From contig DASRTE010000192.1 of assembly GCA_035656095.1 (NCBI GenBank), positions 1 through 64,000 of the forward strand: DNA of 64,000 bases. Direction: 5' to 3'. Below, in pieces: positions 44,656-53,072 of the stretch. Below the pieces are notes generated by a model. It was not told the origin of the DNA. It was given only the letters and a program-made list of their open reading frames with translations, and ran no database searches. A program made the position numbers and the translations under genes. How positions within the stretch are numbered: position 1 is the first letter of the stretch; each line of letters starts with the position of its first letter. This stretch comes from DASRTE01 sp035656095 (GTDB lineage: Bacteria; Actinomycetota; Actinomycetes; Jiangellales; Jiangellaceae).

Positions 44656-45432
44656 GTGCTCCCAACCCTGCTGACCCCGCGGTGGATCGCGCTGCATGTC
44701 GCGACAATCGCGGTGGTCGCGGGATTCGTGGCCCTCGGGTTGTGGCAGCTCGGCGTGTACGGGCACAGCGAGTCCCGCCAGGATCTGCGGGACCGGCCGG
44801 CCGTGTCGATATCCGACCTGGTCCAGCCTGGCGAGGAACTCGGGGCGGGAGCCGACCGGGCCGTCCTCGCGACCGGGCGCTACGTCGACGAAGGCCACCT
44901 CACGGTGCCGGCGCGGGTGCACGAAGGCGTTCTCGGCGACTACCTCGTCGCCGCCCTTCGGACCTCCGACGGGGGCATGCTCACCGTCCTGCGCGGCTGG
45001 GTGGACGACCGTGACGACCCGGTCGGCACCGCTCCGGATGGCGAGGTCACCGTCGCCGGACATCTGCTGTCGCCGGAGACGGCAGCCCACACCGCCCGGT
45101 CCGACGCGGATCTGTCGACCGGCGAGATCGGGTTCGTCGCTCCCGAGCCCGTCGCCGCCAAGACCGGTCTGCCCGAAGACCAGTTCTATCCCGGATATCT
45201 CCTCCTGGAGGACGAGCAGCCCCGACCTGCGGACTCGCCCGAGCTCCTCGATCTCGGCGTCGTCGATCCGATCGGCAACGTGAGTCCCTGGCAGAACCTG
45301 TCCTACTGGGCCCAGTGGTGGGTCTTCGCCGGGGCCGCCGCGGTGTTCTGGTTCTCGTTCGTCCGCGCCGCGGTCCGGCGCAGTTCGCGGGCCGACACCG
45401 AGGCCGCCAGGGACGAGGTCAGGAGTGCGTGA
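44656..45432 (+). CDS. SURF1 family protein (cytochrome oxidase biogenesis)
   Basis: The 258-residue protein has the SURF1 layout: an N-terminal membrane helix (WIALHVATIAVVAGFVALGL) followed at once by WQLGVYGHSESRQD, a large outside domain with TGRYVDEGHLTVPARV and TVLRGWVDD, and a C-terminal helix preceded by LSYWAQWWVFAGAAAVFWF. SURF1 assists heme a insertion into cytochrome c oxidase subunit I. It starts with GTG and shares 14 bp with the convergent DUF3817 gene. Confidence 0.9.
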   Translation: MLPTLLTPRWIALHVATIAVVAGFVALGLWQLGVYGHSESRQDLRDRPAVSISDLVQPGEELGAGADRAVLATGRYVDEGHLTVPARVHEGVLGDYLVAALRTSDGGMLTVLRGWVDDRDDPVGTAPDGEVTVAGHLLSPETAAHTARSDADLSTGEIGFVAPEPVAAKTGLPEDQFYPGYLLLEDEQPRPADSPELLDLGVVDPIGNVSPWQNLSYWAQWWVFAGAAAVFWFSFVRAAVRRSSRADTEAARDEVRSA

Positions 45433-45736
45433 CCAGTTCCGGGTGCTCGGCATGAACCTTGGCGACCACGCGGCGTTCGGCCACGAACGAGGCGAACGGG
45501 ATGGTGCCGGCGAGCACGACCGGAACCGTCCACCGCCAGGACCATCGCTGCTGGATCGCCAGGTACAGCGAGACGAAGAAGTAGAGCATGTAGATCCAGC
45601 CGTGGACGATGGCGATGAACTCGAACCCCTCCACGCCGAAGCCGTACTTGAGCACGATCTCGACGGTGAAGACCAGCAGCACGACGCCGGTCGTATAGGC
45701 AAGGATCCGGTAGAGCGCCAAGGTGCGTGGACTCAC
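45419..45736 (-). CDS. DUF3817 family membrane protein
   Basis: The 105-residue protein has three membrane helices: LALYRILAYTTGVVLLVFTV, then AIVHGWIYMLYFFVSLYLAI, then WTVPVVLAGTIPFASFVAER. The motif HGWIYM is characteristic of DUF3817. Function unknown; relatives often lie near cytochrome oxidase assembly genes, and here it faces SURF1. GTG at 45736 (VSPRTLALYRIL) is chosen because similarity starts there; a start at 45766 is possible. Confidence 0.85.
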   Translation of the reverse strand: MSPRTLALYRILAYTTGVVLLVFTVEIVLKYGFGVEGFEFIAIVHGWIYMLYFFVSLYLAIQQRWSWRWTVPVVLAGTIPFASFVAERRVVAKVHAEHPELVTHS

Positions 45737-45783
45737 CGCCCGAGCGTATCCACCGGCGACGTCCACACGACGCAGGGGTGACT

Positions 45784-46209
45784 ATGCCGGGCGACCTTCC
45801 CGTGCGCGGCACGATCGTGATCCCCGCGGCCGAGTTGTCGTGGCGCTTCTCCCGCTCCGGTGGCCCGGGTGGGCAGTCGGTGAACACGTCCGACACCCGC
45901 GTCGAGCTCTCCTTTGACGTCGGACGGACGACGGCGCTCGGTCCGACGCTGCGTTCCCGGGCCCTGGACCGGCTCGCCGTCAGGCTGGTCGACGGGGTAC
46001 TCACCGTCAGCGCCTCGGAGTACCGGTCTCAGCTGCGCAACCGCGAAGCGGCGGAACGGCGGCTGGTGGAGATCCTGACCGAGGCGATCGCGCCGCCGCC
46101 GCGCCGGCGTCGGCCCACCCAACCGTCCCGGGCGGCTCGTGCCCGCCGGCTGGAGCAGAAGAAGCGCAGGGCGGACATCAAGCGGCTGCGCCGCCGGCCA
46201 CCGCACTGA
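45784..46209 (+). CDS. arfB: ArfB-like peptidyl-tRNA hydrolase (GGQ ribosome rescue factor)
   Basis: The 141-residue protein has the class I release-factor catalytic loop FSRSGGPGGQSVNTSDTRVE (GGQ) and lacks codon-recognition domains. It ends in a Lys/Arg-rich tail (RRLEQKKRRADIKRLRRRPP) that in ArfB/ICT1 inserts in the empty mRNA channel of stalled ribosomes. It therefore probably releases peptides from non-stop ribosomes. ATG at 45784 starts MPGDLPVRGTIVIPAAEL. Confidence 0.9.
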   Translation: MPGDLPVRGTIVIPAAELSWRFSRSGGPGGQSVNTSDTRVELSFDVGRTTALGPTLRSRALDRLAVRLVDGVLTVSASEYRSQLRNREAAERRLVEILTEAIAPPPRRRRPTQPSRAARARRLEQKKRRADIKRLRRRPPH

Positions 46210-46226
46210 GCGGGGCCTGGTCCGGT

Positions 46227-47156
46227 TCAGCTGCCGTCGCCCGGGCGCTCGTCGTCGCCGAGCTCGGCCAGGAAGCGCTCGAACTCGGCCCCGATCTCGT
46301 CGGCACTGGGCATCGTCGCCCGGTCGGCAAGCATGTTCCCGCGGGTCGTCCCGCCGACGTACGCGTCGAACTGTGTCTCGAGGGCACGGACCACACGCCC
46401 GACCTCCTCGGACTGGTCGACCTGCTCCTGGACCAGTCTGCGGATACGACCGGCGGCCTCGGACAGCGCGTCGGTGGGCAGCTGCAGGCCGGTGGCGGCG
46501 GAGATGGATCGCAGCAGCGCCAGGGAGGCGTCGGGGTAGTCGGACTCGGCCAGGTAGTGCGGGACGTGCGCGACGAAGCCCATGGCGTCCAGACCGGCCT
46601 CGCCCAGCCGCAGCTCGAGCAGCGCGGTGGCACTGGAGGGCAGGCGGATCTCACCCCGCCAGGGATTGACGAGGGTGACCAGCTCGGGGCGGGTGGCGTG
46701 CGCGGTGACGCCCAGGGGCCGGGTGTGCGGCACCGCCATCGGGATGCCGTGGACGCTGACGACCAGCCGGACGCCGAAGTGCCGGATCAGTCCGGTGACG
46801 GCGGCGACGAAACGCTCCCACTGGACGTCGGGCTCGGGCCCGGTCAGCAGGAGGAACGGCGTACCCGCTGTGTCGTGGGCGAGCCGGATCGCCAGCTCCG
46901 GAGCCGAGTAGCGCTCGAAGTGATCCTCGACGAAGAGCATCTCGGGGCGGCGGGCTCGGTAGTCGACGAGGAGATCCGTGTCGAAGCGTGCGACGACGCG
47001 ATGGTCGAGGGTGGAGAGCAGGTGGTCGACCAGCCCTTTCCCGGCGCCGCCCGCGTCCATGAAGCCGTCGAGGGAGAGCACGAGCACCGGCGCGTCCGAG
47101 GTGGGGACGTCGCCGACGACCTCGTACATGCCCTTCGGGTCGAGCATCTCGAACAC
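46227..47156 (-). CDS. PAC2 family protein
   Basis: The 309-residue protein is an actinobacterial PAC2 (proteasome assembly chaperone-like) protein. Features are PVLVLSLDGFMDAGGAGKGL, VARFDTDLLVDYRARRPEML, PFLLLTGPEPDVQWERFVAA and LVVSVHGIPMAVPHTRPLGV. The C-terminal part is helical and acidic. The exact role in bacteria is unknown; a chaperone or binding function is inferred from the fold. Convergent with arfB. Confidence 0.87.
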   Translation of the reverse strand: MFEMLDPKGMYEVVGDVPTSDAPVLVLSLDGFMDAGGAGKGLVDHLLSTLDHRVVARFDTDLLVDYRARRPEMLFVEDHFERYSAPELAIRLAHDTAGTPFLLLTGPEPDVQWERFVAAVTGLIRHFGVRLVVSVHGIPMAVPHTRPLGVTAHATRPELVTLVNPWRGEIRLPSSATALLELRLGEAGLDAMGFVAHVPHYLAESDYPDASLALLRSISAATGLQLPTDALSEAAGRIRRLVQEQVDQSEEVGRVVRALETQFDAYVGGTTRGNMLADRATMPSADEIGAEFERFLAELGDDERPGDGS

Positions 47157-47225
47157 TCCCGTGCGATGGTCGGTCCTTCAGTCTCCATCACAACACCGCG
47201 ATGGGCGAAGAACATCCCACGGTCA

Positions 47226-47714
47226 TCAGCCGGCGGGGCCGACCGCGGTGCCCGCGAGCGGCTGCTGGTGCGGCAGCCCCAGCACGGCACAGACCAGGCC
47301 CAGGAAGGCGTCGGCGTCGCGGAGCAGGTCGTCGGACTCGCGGGCCGTGACAGCTCCGGGGATGCCCGCCTCGGCTGCGGCACGCTTACCGGCGCCGGCA
47401 GCGAAGAATGCTGCCCATTCGGCAAGCTCGGGAGCGACCGCGGTAAGGACGTTCCACACGTTGCGCGGCCCGCGGGCAGCCCTGCGCCGGGAGCCGGACA
47501 CCCCACCCAGGTCGGCCCTGGCCCGCGCGGCCAGCACGGCTGCCCCTGCCCGCAGCGCGGCGAGGTGCGCTGCCACATAACGCTCCCCCGCTGTGGTCGC
47601 CGACGCGGCCTCGGCCAGGCAGCTGCGCGACTGGTCGAGCAGGTCGACCACGGCATGACCGGTGCGCGGTCGCGGAACGGGCTGGGCGGCCATGATCACT
47701 GGCACCATATGCAC
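47226..47714 (-). CDS. SAV_6107 family HEPN domain protein
   Basis: The 162-residue helical protein contains TGHAVVDLLDQSRSCLAEAA and RYVAAHLAALRAGAAVLAAR, matching the SAV_6107 HEPN family. In other actinomycetes this gene usually accompanies the SOS-mutagenesis genes (imuA/imuB/dnaE2); none of these is seen here. GTG at 47714 has GGAGG seven bases upstream. The alternative ATG 47693 follows the stop of a 24-codon frame by two bases. A LexA box and a 30-bp palindrome lie upstream. Confidence 0.8.
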   Translation of the reverse strand: MHMVPVIMAAQPVPRPRTGHAVVDLLDQSRSCLAEAASATTAGERYVAAHLAALRAGAAVLAARARADLGGVSGSRRRAARGPRNVWNVLTAVAPELAEWAAFFAAGAGKRAAAEAGIPGAVTARESDDLLRDADAFLGLVCAVLGLPHQQPLAGTAVGPAG

Positions 47715-47770
47715 GAGCCGGCCTCCGCCGAATCGCGGACCGGACGCCCTGCGTCGTACGTCACTGCCAT
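47696..47770 (-). CDS. Short upstream reading frame (24 aa) before the HEPN gene
   Basis: An ATG at 47770 preceded by GGGGAGG at ideal spacing encodes MAVTYDAGRPVRDSAEAGSC and then IWCQ. Its TGA (47698-47696) ends two bases before an in-frame ATG of the HEPN gene. It could be a leader peptide or a small protein with a CxxC pair, coupled to the HEPN gene. Confidence 0.4.
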   Translation of the reverse strand: MAVTYDAGRPVRDSAEAGSCIWCQ

Positions 47771-47847
47771 GGTCGCCTCCCCGACGCCTGCCGCGGCAGC
47801 CCTCCCGGGATGCGGGGGTCGAGGACCGCACCCGGCGAGGACCGCCC

Positions 47848-47877
47848 TCTGACGGGGAGGCGCGCCTCCCCGTCAGA
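47848..47877. repeat. Perfect 30-bp palindrome in the HEPN leader
   Basis: TCTGACGGGGAGGCG is followed directly by its exact complement, with no spacer. It lies 7 bp from the LexA box, on the HEPN side. As RNA it would fold into a strong hairpin, so attenuation or termination is possible; as DNA it is a perfect protein-binding dyad. Confidence 0.7.
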
Positions 47878-47884
47878 CCTTGAC

Positions 47885-47900
47885 TCGAACATACGTTCGA
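47885..47900. promoter_or_regulatory. LexA (SOS) box
   Basis: TCGAACATACGTTCGA matches the actinobacterial/Gram-positive LexA consensus (TCGAAC-N4-GTTCGA) at every defined position. It lies 170 bp upstream of the HEPN gene (minus strand) and 173 bp upstream of the DUF4126 gene (plus strand). The HEPN gene is the likelier target from its known association with SOS loci. Confidence 0.8.
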
Positions 47901-48072
47901 ATCGTGTCCCACGGTACACCCTCCGGCCGACAGCACGTCAACCGATCGACCATCGCGCCGGGGAGACTCGACCCGCGCCGCCGGTCTCGGCCGGCGCGAG
48001 GTGACGCCCTCCACAGGTAGATTCGGCACACGCATCCGGACCTCCGGTACGGCTGCGGAGGCGGAGGTGACC

Positions 48073-48660
48073 ATGGACTCGATCGCCTATGCCATCTCGG
48101 GCGGTTGGGCGGCGGGGATCAGCGCCTACGCCACGGTGCTCGTCGTCGGCCTCGTCGGCCGGGCCGGGCTCGCGGACACGCCGGATGCCCTGCAGCGAAC
48201 CGATGTCCTCGTGCTGGTCGGCGTCCTCACCGCGATCGAGTTCGTCGCCGACAAGGTGTCGTACATCGACAGCCTCTGGGACTCCGTGCACACGGTGGTC
48301 CGTCCTGTCGTCGCTGCCGTGCTCGGACTGCTCATCGCCGGTGACGCCTCGACACTCGAACAGGCGCTCACCGCCAGCCTGTCCGGCGGCCTGGCACTGC
48401 TCTCCCACGCCGGCAAGGCAGGCATCCGCCTCGCGGTCAACACCTCGCCGGAGCCGGCGTCGAACATCGGCGTCAGCGTCGCCGAGGACATCTCACTGGT
48501 CGGTGTCCTCCTGCTCGCCACCGAGTACCCCTGGCTGGCGGCAGGAATCGCGCTCGTCCTGCTGGCGGCCAGCCTCGGGCTGGCCATCTGGTTGCTCAAA
48601 CGCATCCGTTGCGGGTGGCACCGGCTGCGCGACAGGTACTTCTCCGCCGTCAGTGAGTGA
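48073..48660 (+). CDS. DUF4126 family membrane protein
   Basis: The 195-residue protein has about five hydrophobic segments, starting AYAISGGWAAGISAYATVLV, then LTAIEFVADKVSYIDSLWDS, and a C-terminal helix (ALVLLAASLGLAIWLLKRIR). The pattern, including EFVADK and the SAYATVLVVGL segment, matches DUF4126. Function unknown. GGAGG lies six bases before the ATG. It could alternatively be under the nearby LexA box, which would be unexpected for this family. Confidence 0.83.
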   Translation: MDSIAYAISGGWAAGISAYATVLVVGLVGRAGLADTPDALQRTDVLVLVGVLTAIEFVADKVSYIDSLWDSVHTVVRPVVAAVLGLLIAGDASTLEQALTASLSGGLALLSHAGKAGIRLAVNTSPEPASNIGVSVAEDISLVGVLLLATEYPWLAAGIALVLLAASLGLAIWLLKRIRCGWHRLRDRYFSAVSE

Positions 48661-48711
48661 GTAACCCGGCGACACGTCGGGGCATCAGACATCGGCGACG
48701 GAGGAGCACGG

Positions 48712-50193
48712 ATGGCTCGGGTCGTGGTCGTCGGCGCGGGCATCGGCGGTCTAGTCGCCGCCGCTCGACTCGCGGACTTCGGTCACGCGGTCACGGTGCT
48801 CGAGCAGGCCGCGTCCGTCGGCGGACAGGTCGGTGCGTACTCCCGGGACGGCTTCTCGTTCGACACGGGCCCGACGACGCTGACCCTCCCGGCGGTGTAC
48901 CGGGACCTGTTCCGCGCGACAGGTCGGCCGCTCGAACGTGAGCTCGACCTGGTCGCCGTAGACCCGGCCTGGCACCTCCGGTTCGCCGACGGTGTCGAGC
49001 TCGACCTGCCCAACGCCAGCCGGGCCGGCACGCTGCGTGCGCTGGACCAGGCCTTCGGGTCGGGATCGGCAGCCCAGTGGGACGCGGTGCTTCGGCACGG
49101 GGAACGGATCTGGCGCGCCGTGCGCCGGCGCATCGTGGAGTCGGCCCGCTCGGACGGCCTCGGCCGGCGCCGGGCCCTCGGCGCCGGCCGGTCACTGCGA
49201 GCGTCGGCCGAGCGGTCCTTGGCCGACGCCAGGCTGCGGACCCTGCTCGAGGGCCATGCCGTCCACGCCGGGCTCGACCCGCGGCAGGCGTCCGACGTGC
49301 TCACGGTCGTCCCCTACGTGGAGCACACCTTCGGCACGTGGTACGTGCCCGGCGGGCTGCGCCGCCTGGTCGAGGCCGTGGCCGAGCGTGCCGCCACCCG
49401 CGGTGCGCGGATACGGACGTCCGCCGACGTGGTGCAGGTGCTCGTCACCCATGGTCGGGCGACAGGTGTGCGGCTGGAGGGCGGCGAGATCGTTCCCGCC
49501 GACCTCGTTGTGACCGATGTGCAGGCCGCCCAGGTGTACGCCGCACTGCTGGGCCCGTCCGTGGCGCGCCGGGAACGTCGCCGGTCCGCACGGTCCGTCC
49601 TCCCGCCCTCGTTCTTCACGATCTTGCTCGCGTTGCGCGGACGTACCCCGTCGTTGCGCCACCGGACGGTCCTGTTCCCCGACGACGTCGATGCCGAGTT
49701 GAATGCCGTGTTCGGGCAAGACGCGCGACCCGCGGACGACCCGACGATCTACGTGTCCGCCCACGACGACCCGGCGATGCGACCCGCCGCCGACACCGAG
49801 GCGTGGACGGTCCAGGTACGCGCACCCCGGCACGGACCGGGTCCGCGGGGCTCCGACGCCTTCGGCGCGGTCGACTGGACGGCCGACGGCCTGGCCGACC
49901 GGTACGCCGGCCGGGTGCTGGCGGCGCTCGCCGCGCGCGGGATGGACGTACGCGGGCGGGTGCTCTGGCGGGTCGTGCGAACGCCGCATGACCTGGAGCG
50001 CGAGACCCGCTCCCCAGGCGGATCAACCGTGGGGCCGAGCCTGGCCGAGCTGCAGGGGCCGGCGAGGCGTCCGGCCAACCGCTCCTCGGTACGTGGACTG
50101 TTCCTGGTGGGCGGGTCGACCCGACCGGGCGGTGGACTGGCGTTCGTGGGTCTGTCTGCTGCGGCCGTGGCCGACATGGTGGGGCGAGCCTGA
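48712..50193 (+). CDS. CrtI/phytoene-desaturase-type FAD oxidoreductase
   Basis: The 493-residue flavoprotein opens ARVVVVGAGIGGLVAAARLA and FGHAVTVLEQAASVGGQVGA, then FSFDTGPTTLTLPAVYRDLF, the phytoene desaturase signature. The C-terminus has LFLVGGSTRPGGGLAFVGLS, the FAD motif of the same family. It probably desaturates or isomerises an isoprenoid or carotenoid; a polyprenyl synthase gene lies 1.7 kb away, but no phytoene synthase is in the window. The ATG at 48712 follows GGAGGAG. Confidence 0.85.
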   Translation: MARVVVVGAGIGGLVAAARLADFGHAVTVLEQAASVGGQVGAYSRDGFSFDTGPTTLTLPAVYRDLFRATGRPLERELDLVAVDPAWHLRFADGVELDLPNASRAGTLRALDQAFGSGSAAQWDAVLRHGERIWRAVRRRIVESARSDGLGRRRALGAGRSLRASAERSLADARLRTLLEGHAVHAGLDPRQASDVLTVVPYVEHTFGTWYVPGGLRRLVEAVAERAATRGARIRTSADVVQVLVTHGRATGVRLEGGEIVPADLVVTDVQAAQVYAALLGPSVARRERRRSARSVLPPSFFTILLALRGRTPSLRHRTVLFPDDVDAELNAVFGQDARPADDPTIYVSAHDDPAMRPAADTEAWTVQVRAPRHGPGPRGSDAFGAVDWTADGLADRYAGRVLAALAARGMDVRGRVLWRVVRTPHDLERETRSPGGSTVGPSLAELQGPARRPANRSSVRGLFLVGGSTRPGGGLAFVGLSAAAVADMVGRA

Positions 50194-50196
50194 GAC

Positions 50197-50823
50197 TCAG
50201 GCCCAGGACCAGCGAACGACCACGGACACCGAGACCTCCTGCAGCCCGCCCTCCACCGCGAAGTCGGCCTCCGATGCGGCCAGGGCCATGCTGCGCGGGA
50301 GCGGGACCGCGCCGCCGCCGGTCTCCTCGACGGCCGAAACCTCGCCGAGCACGCGCCCGCCGAGCGCCGCGTACGTCTCGGCCTTCGCCCTGGCGTCGGC
50401 GAAGGCCGCTTCCCGGGCAGCGGCCAGCAGGCCGGACGGGTCGGAGTGGGAGAAGGTCAGGCCGGACAGCCGCGCGGTCTCGCCACCGCGGGCGAGCGCC
50501 TCCTGGACGACGGTCCCGGCTGCACCGACGTCGCGGACCGTCGCCGACAGGCCGAGCCGGGCGACGTAGCCCTGCGGGCGGCCGCCCGATCCGTGGTCGA
50601 CGTGAACCGACGTGTCCGTCGTCCGTAGGTCGGTGGCCCGGACTCCGGCGGACGTCAGCGCCTCGCGCATGCTCGCCAGCCCGGCCGTGGCGTCGGCCAG
50701 GGCGGATTGGACCGCGACTGCGCTGGCCTCGGCCGCCAGGTCGATGCGGACGACGTCGGGCGGGGCACCGGCCCGACCGGTGCCGACGACCGTCACGCCG
50801 GCGATGTCAGCTCTGTCCGTCAC
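50197..50823 (-). CDS. SIMPL domain protein
   Basis: The 208-residue protein matches the SIMPL/DUF541 family: VTVVGTGRAGAPPDVVRIDL at the start, ADLRTTDTSVHVDHGSGGRP, and the diagnostic AAAREAAFADARAKAETYAA. No signal peptide is present, unlike many family members. Function unknown. It overlaps metF by four bases (GTGA), so the two genes are cotranscribed. Confidence 0.85.
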   Translation of the reverse strand: MTDRADIAGVTVVGTGRAGAPPDVVRIDLAAEASAVAVQSALADATAGLASMREALTSAGVRATDLRTTDTSVHVDHGSGGRPQGYVARLGLSATVRDVGAAGTVVQEALARGGETARLSGLTFSHSDPSGLLAAAREAAFADARAKAETYAALGGRVLGEVSAVEETGGGAVPLPRSMALAASEADFAVEGGLQEVSVSVVVRWSWA

Positions 50824-51818
50824 GGTGCCGACTGTGCCCCATCCGGGATCGGCGCGCCGCTCGAACTGCCCGCGCCGGCACCCACCGGTTGCGCATCAGC
50901 CGCGCCCCGTCCGGGCAGGCCGAGAGCACGATAGATCTCGCTGGTGGCGGTCGACCGGTTCAGCGTGTAGAAGTGCAGGCCCGGCGCTCCCCCGGCGAGC
51001 AACTCCTCGCACAGCACCGTCGCGATCTCCACCCCGACCCGGCGGACCGCCTCGGGATCGTCCTCGACGGCGCGCAAGCGGCGCACCAGCGGCGCCGGGA
51101 GGCTGGCACCGGACAGCAGGGCGAAGCGTTCGATCTGCCTGACGTCGGTGACCGGCATGATGCCGGGCACCACCGGGATCGTGCAGCCGTACGCCTCGGC
51201 CCGCTGGACCATCGCGAAGTAGTCGTCGGCGCCGAAGAAGAACTGCGTCACCGCGAAGTCGGCACCTGCCGCTGCCTTGGCCGCCAGGATCCGCGCATCG
51301 TGGTCGAGCGAGGGCGACTCCGGGTGCCGGTCGGGGAACGCCGCGACACCGACACAGAAGTCCCCCAGCTGGCGCACGAGGCGGACGAGCTCGTCGGCGT
51401 GGTCGAGGCCGTTCGGATGTGCCTGCCACTCGGCGCCCGGGCCTCCCGGCGGGTCGCCGCGCAGAGCGAGGATGTTGCGGATCCCCGCATCGGCATAGGC
51501 GCCCACGACATGGCGCAACTCGGCGCGGGTCGAGCCCACGCAGGTCAGATGCCCCACGGCGGTCAGGGTGGTCTCCGCGCTGATCCGGCCCACCACTCGA
51601 ACCGTCCGGTCCCGGGTACTTCCGCCGGCCCCGTACGTGACCGAGACGAACGTCGGCGCAAGGGACTCCAGCTCGCGGATCGCCTGCCACAACAGGGTCT
51701 CGCCCTGGTCGGTCTTCGGCGGGAAGAACTCGAAGGAGAACGAGCGGCCACCGGACGCGATCAGGTCGCGGATGGTTTTCGCGCCACCCGGCATCGTCGA
51801 CGGCAGTCCCAGCGTCAC
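50820..51818 (-). CDS. metF: 5,10-methylenetetrahydrofolate reductase
   Basis: The 332-residue FAD TIM-barrel enzyme makes 5-methyl-THF for methionine synthesis. It includes the catalytic Glu in FSFEFFPPKTDQGETLLW, PTFVSVTYGAGGSTRDRT, HLTCVGSTRAEL, ILALRGDPPGG, FAVTQFFFGADDYFAM and HFYTLNRSTATSEIYRALG. The start is GTG at 51818, with TAGCCT six bases upstream and no ribosome site, suggesting a leaderless mRNA. It is divergent from the polyprenyl synthase gene. A C-terminal Gly/Ala/Ser tail is unlike the conserved core. Confidence 0.93.
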   Translation of the reverse strand: MTLGLPSTMPGGAKTIRDLIASGGRSFSFEFFPPKTDQGETLLWQAIRELESLAPTFVSVTYGAGGSTRDRTVRVVGRISAETTLTAVGHLTCVGSTRAELRHVVGAYADAGIRNILALRGDPPGGPGAEWQAHPNGLDHADELVRLVRQLGDFCVGVAAFPDRHPESPSLDHDARILAAKAAAGADFAVTQFFFGADDYFAMVQRAEAYGCTIPVVPGIMPVTDVRQIERFALLSGASLPAPLVRRLRAVEDDPEAVRRVGVEIATVLCEELLAGGAPGLHFYTLNRSTATSEIYRALGLPGRGAADAQPVGAGAGSSSGAPIPDGAQSAP

Positions 51819-51824
51819 CGCACC

Positions 51825-51830
51825 AGGCTA
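51825..51830 (-). promoter_or_regulatory. -10 element of a probable leaderless promoter (metF)
   Basis: On the minus strand TAGCCT is followed by six bases (ggtgcg) and the GTG of metF. No Shine-Dalgarno intervenes; no good -35 is seen. Confidence 0.45.
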
Positions 51831-51900
51831 CGGGCCGCCGGCGCCGTGGGCGACCCGGCGCTGGCACCGCGTGCGCGGCGCGCGCGTAGGGTTCGGCAGC

Positions 51901-52983
51901 GTGCCGGCCGCCGTCGACGATCCCGTCCGCACCCTGCGGTCACGCGTCCAGCGCGTTCTCGACGGGTTCCTGGACCGCCAGCGGGAGATCCTGCGGTCCG
52001 AGAGTGCTGACCTACTCCCCCTCGTCGACGCGACAGCCGACCTGCTGGCCGGCGGCAAGCGGCTGCGCCCGGCGTTCTGCTACTGGGGGTGGAGGGGTGC
52101 CGGCGCGCCCGACCAGCCGGCAGTCGTCTCGGCGTCCGCCTGCCTGGAGCTCTTCCACGCAGCGGCCCTCGTGCACGACGACCTGATGGACAGGTCGGAC
52201 ACCCGCCGCGGGATGCCGTCGGCGCACCGCCGCTTCGCCGCGCTGCACTCGGAAGCCGGCTGGCACGGAGACCCGGAGCGCTTCGGCAATGCCGCTGCTC
52301 TCCTGCTCGGGGACCTCTGCCTCGGGTGGAGTGACGAACTCCTGCACGCTTCCGGGCTTTCCGACCAGGCCATGCGACGCGGGCGCCCGGTGTTCGAGCG
52401 AATGCGGACCGAGCTCATGGGCGGCCAGTACCTCGACATGCTCGAGCAGGCGACGGGCGGACTGTGGCTTGCCGGCCAGGCCGAGCGGGCCCAGCTCGTG
52501 ATCCGCTACAAGAGCGCGAAGTACTCCGTCGAGCATCCTTTGCTGCTCGGCGGGACGCTGGCCGGCGCGAGCCCACGGGTGCTGACGGCGTACTCCGACT
52601 ACGGGCTGGCGCTCGGGGAGGCCTTCCAGCTGCGTGACGACGTGCTCGGCGTCTTCGGCGACCCGGTCCAGACCGGGAAGCCCGCCGGCGACGACCTGCG
52701 CGAGGGCAAGCGGACGCTGCTGGTCGCCTACGCCCACGAACGCGCCTCACCCAGCCAGGCATCCGAGGTCGAGGCGTTGCTCGGCGACCGCGAGCTCGAC
52801 GGCGCCGGCATCGACAGACTCCGCGAGATCATCGTGTCCACCGATGCGCTGGCGCGGGTGGAGCGCCTGGTGGCCGACCTGGTGGATCGCGCGACAGCGG
52901 CGCTCGACGCCGCCGACATCGCGGCCGAGGCGCGAACGGCGCTCAGGGCGCTGATCACTGCCGCCACCGTCCGCTCCGGCTGA
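51901..52983 (+). CDS. Polyprenyl (geranylgeranyl-type) diphosphate synthase
   Basis: The 360-residue trans-prenyltransferase has GGKRLRPAFCYWGWRG, the first aspartate-rich motif in AALVHDDLMDRSDTRRG, KSAKYSVEHPLLLGGTLAG, and the second motif in GEAFQLRDDVLGVFGDP followed by GKPAGDDLREGKRTLLVAYA. It condenses IPP with allylic diphosphates, giving C15-C20 or longer products. The GTG at 51901 is eight bases after a TAGGGT. The metF-synthase-kinase order resembles that around mycobacterial idsA2/pknL and a Streptomyces counterpart, as I recall. Confidence 0.9.
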   Translation: MPAAVDDPVRTLRSRVQRVLDGFLDRQREILRSESADLLPLVDATADLLAGGKRLRPAFCYWGWRGAGAPDQPAVVSASACLELFHAAALVHDDLMDRSDTRRGMPSAHRRFAALHSEAGWHGDPERFGNAAALLLGDLCLGWSDELLHASGLSDQAMRRGRPVFERMRTELMGGQYLDMLEQATGGLWLAGQAERAQLVIRYKSAKYSVEHPLLLGGTLAGASPRVLTAYSDYGLALGEAFQLRDDVLGVFGDPVQTGKPAGDDLREGKRTLLVAYAHERASPSQASEVEALLGDRELDGAGIDRLREIIVSTDALARVERLVADLVDRATAALDAADIAAEARTALRALITAATVRSG

Positions 52984-53037
52984 CGTCGACGCCACCCCGA
53001 CTCCGTTCCCGCCGATCCGCGGCGTTCGTGTCGGTTT

Positions 53038-53066
53038 TTCGACCCCCTGGCGGCGGTCCGTACACT
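53038..53066 (+). promoter_or_regulatory. Sigma-70-type leaderless promoter of the kinase gene
   Basis: TTCGAC (53038-53043), a 17-bp spacer, and TACACT (53061-53066) are followed by six bases and the GTG. This is the best-defined leaderless promoter in the window, with both boxes and ideal spacing. Confidence 0.7.
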
Positions 53067-53072
53067 CCCCTC

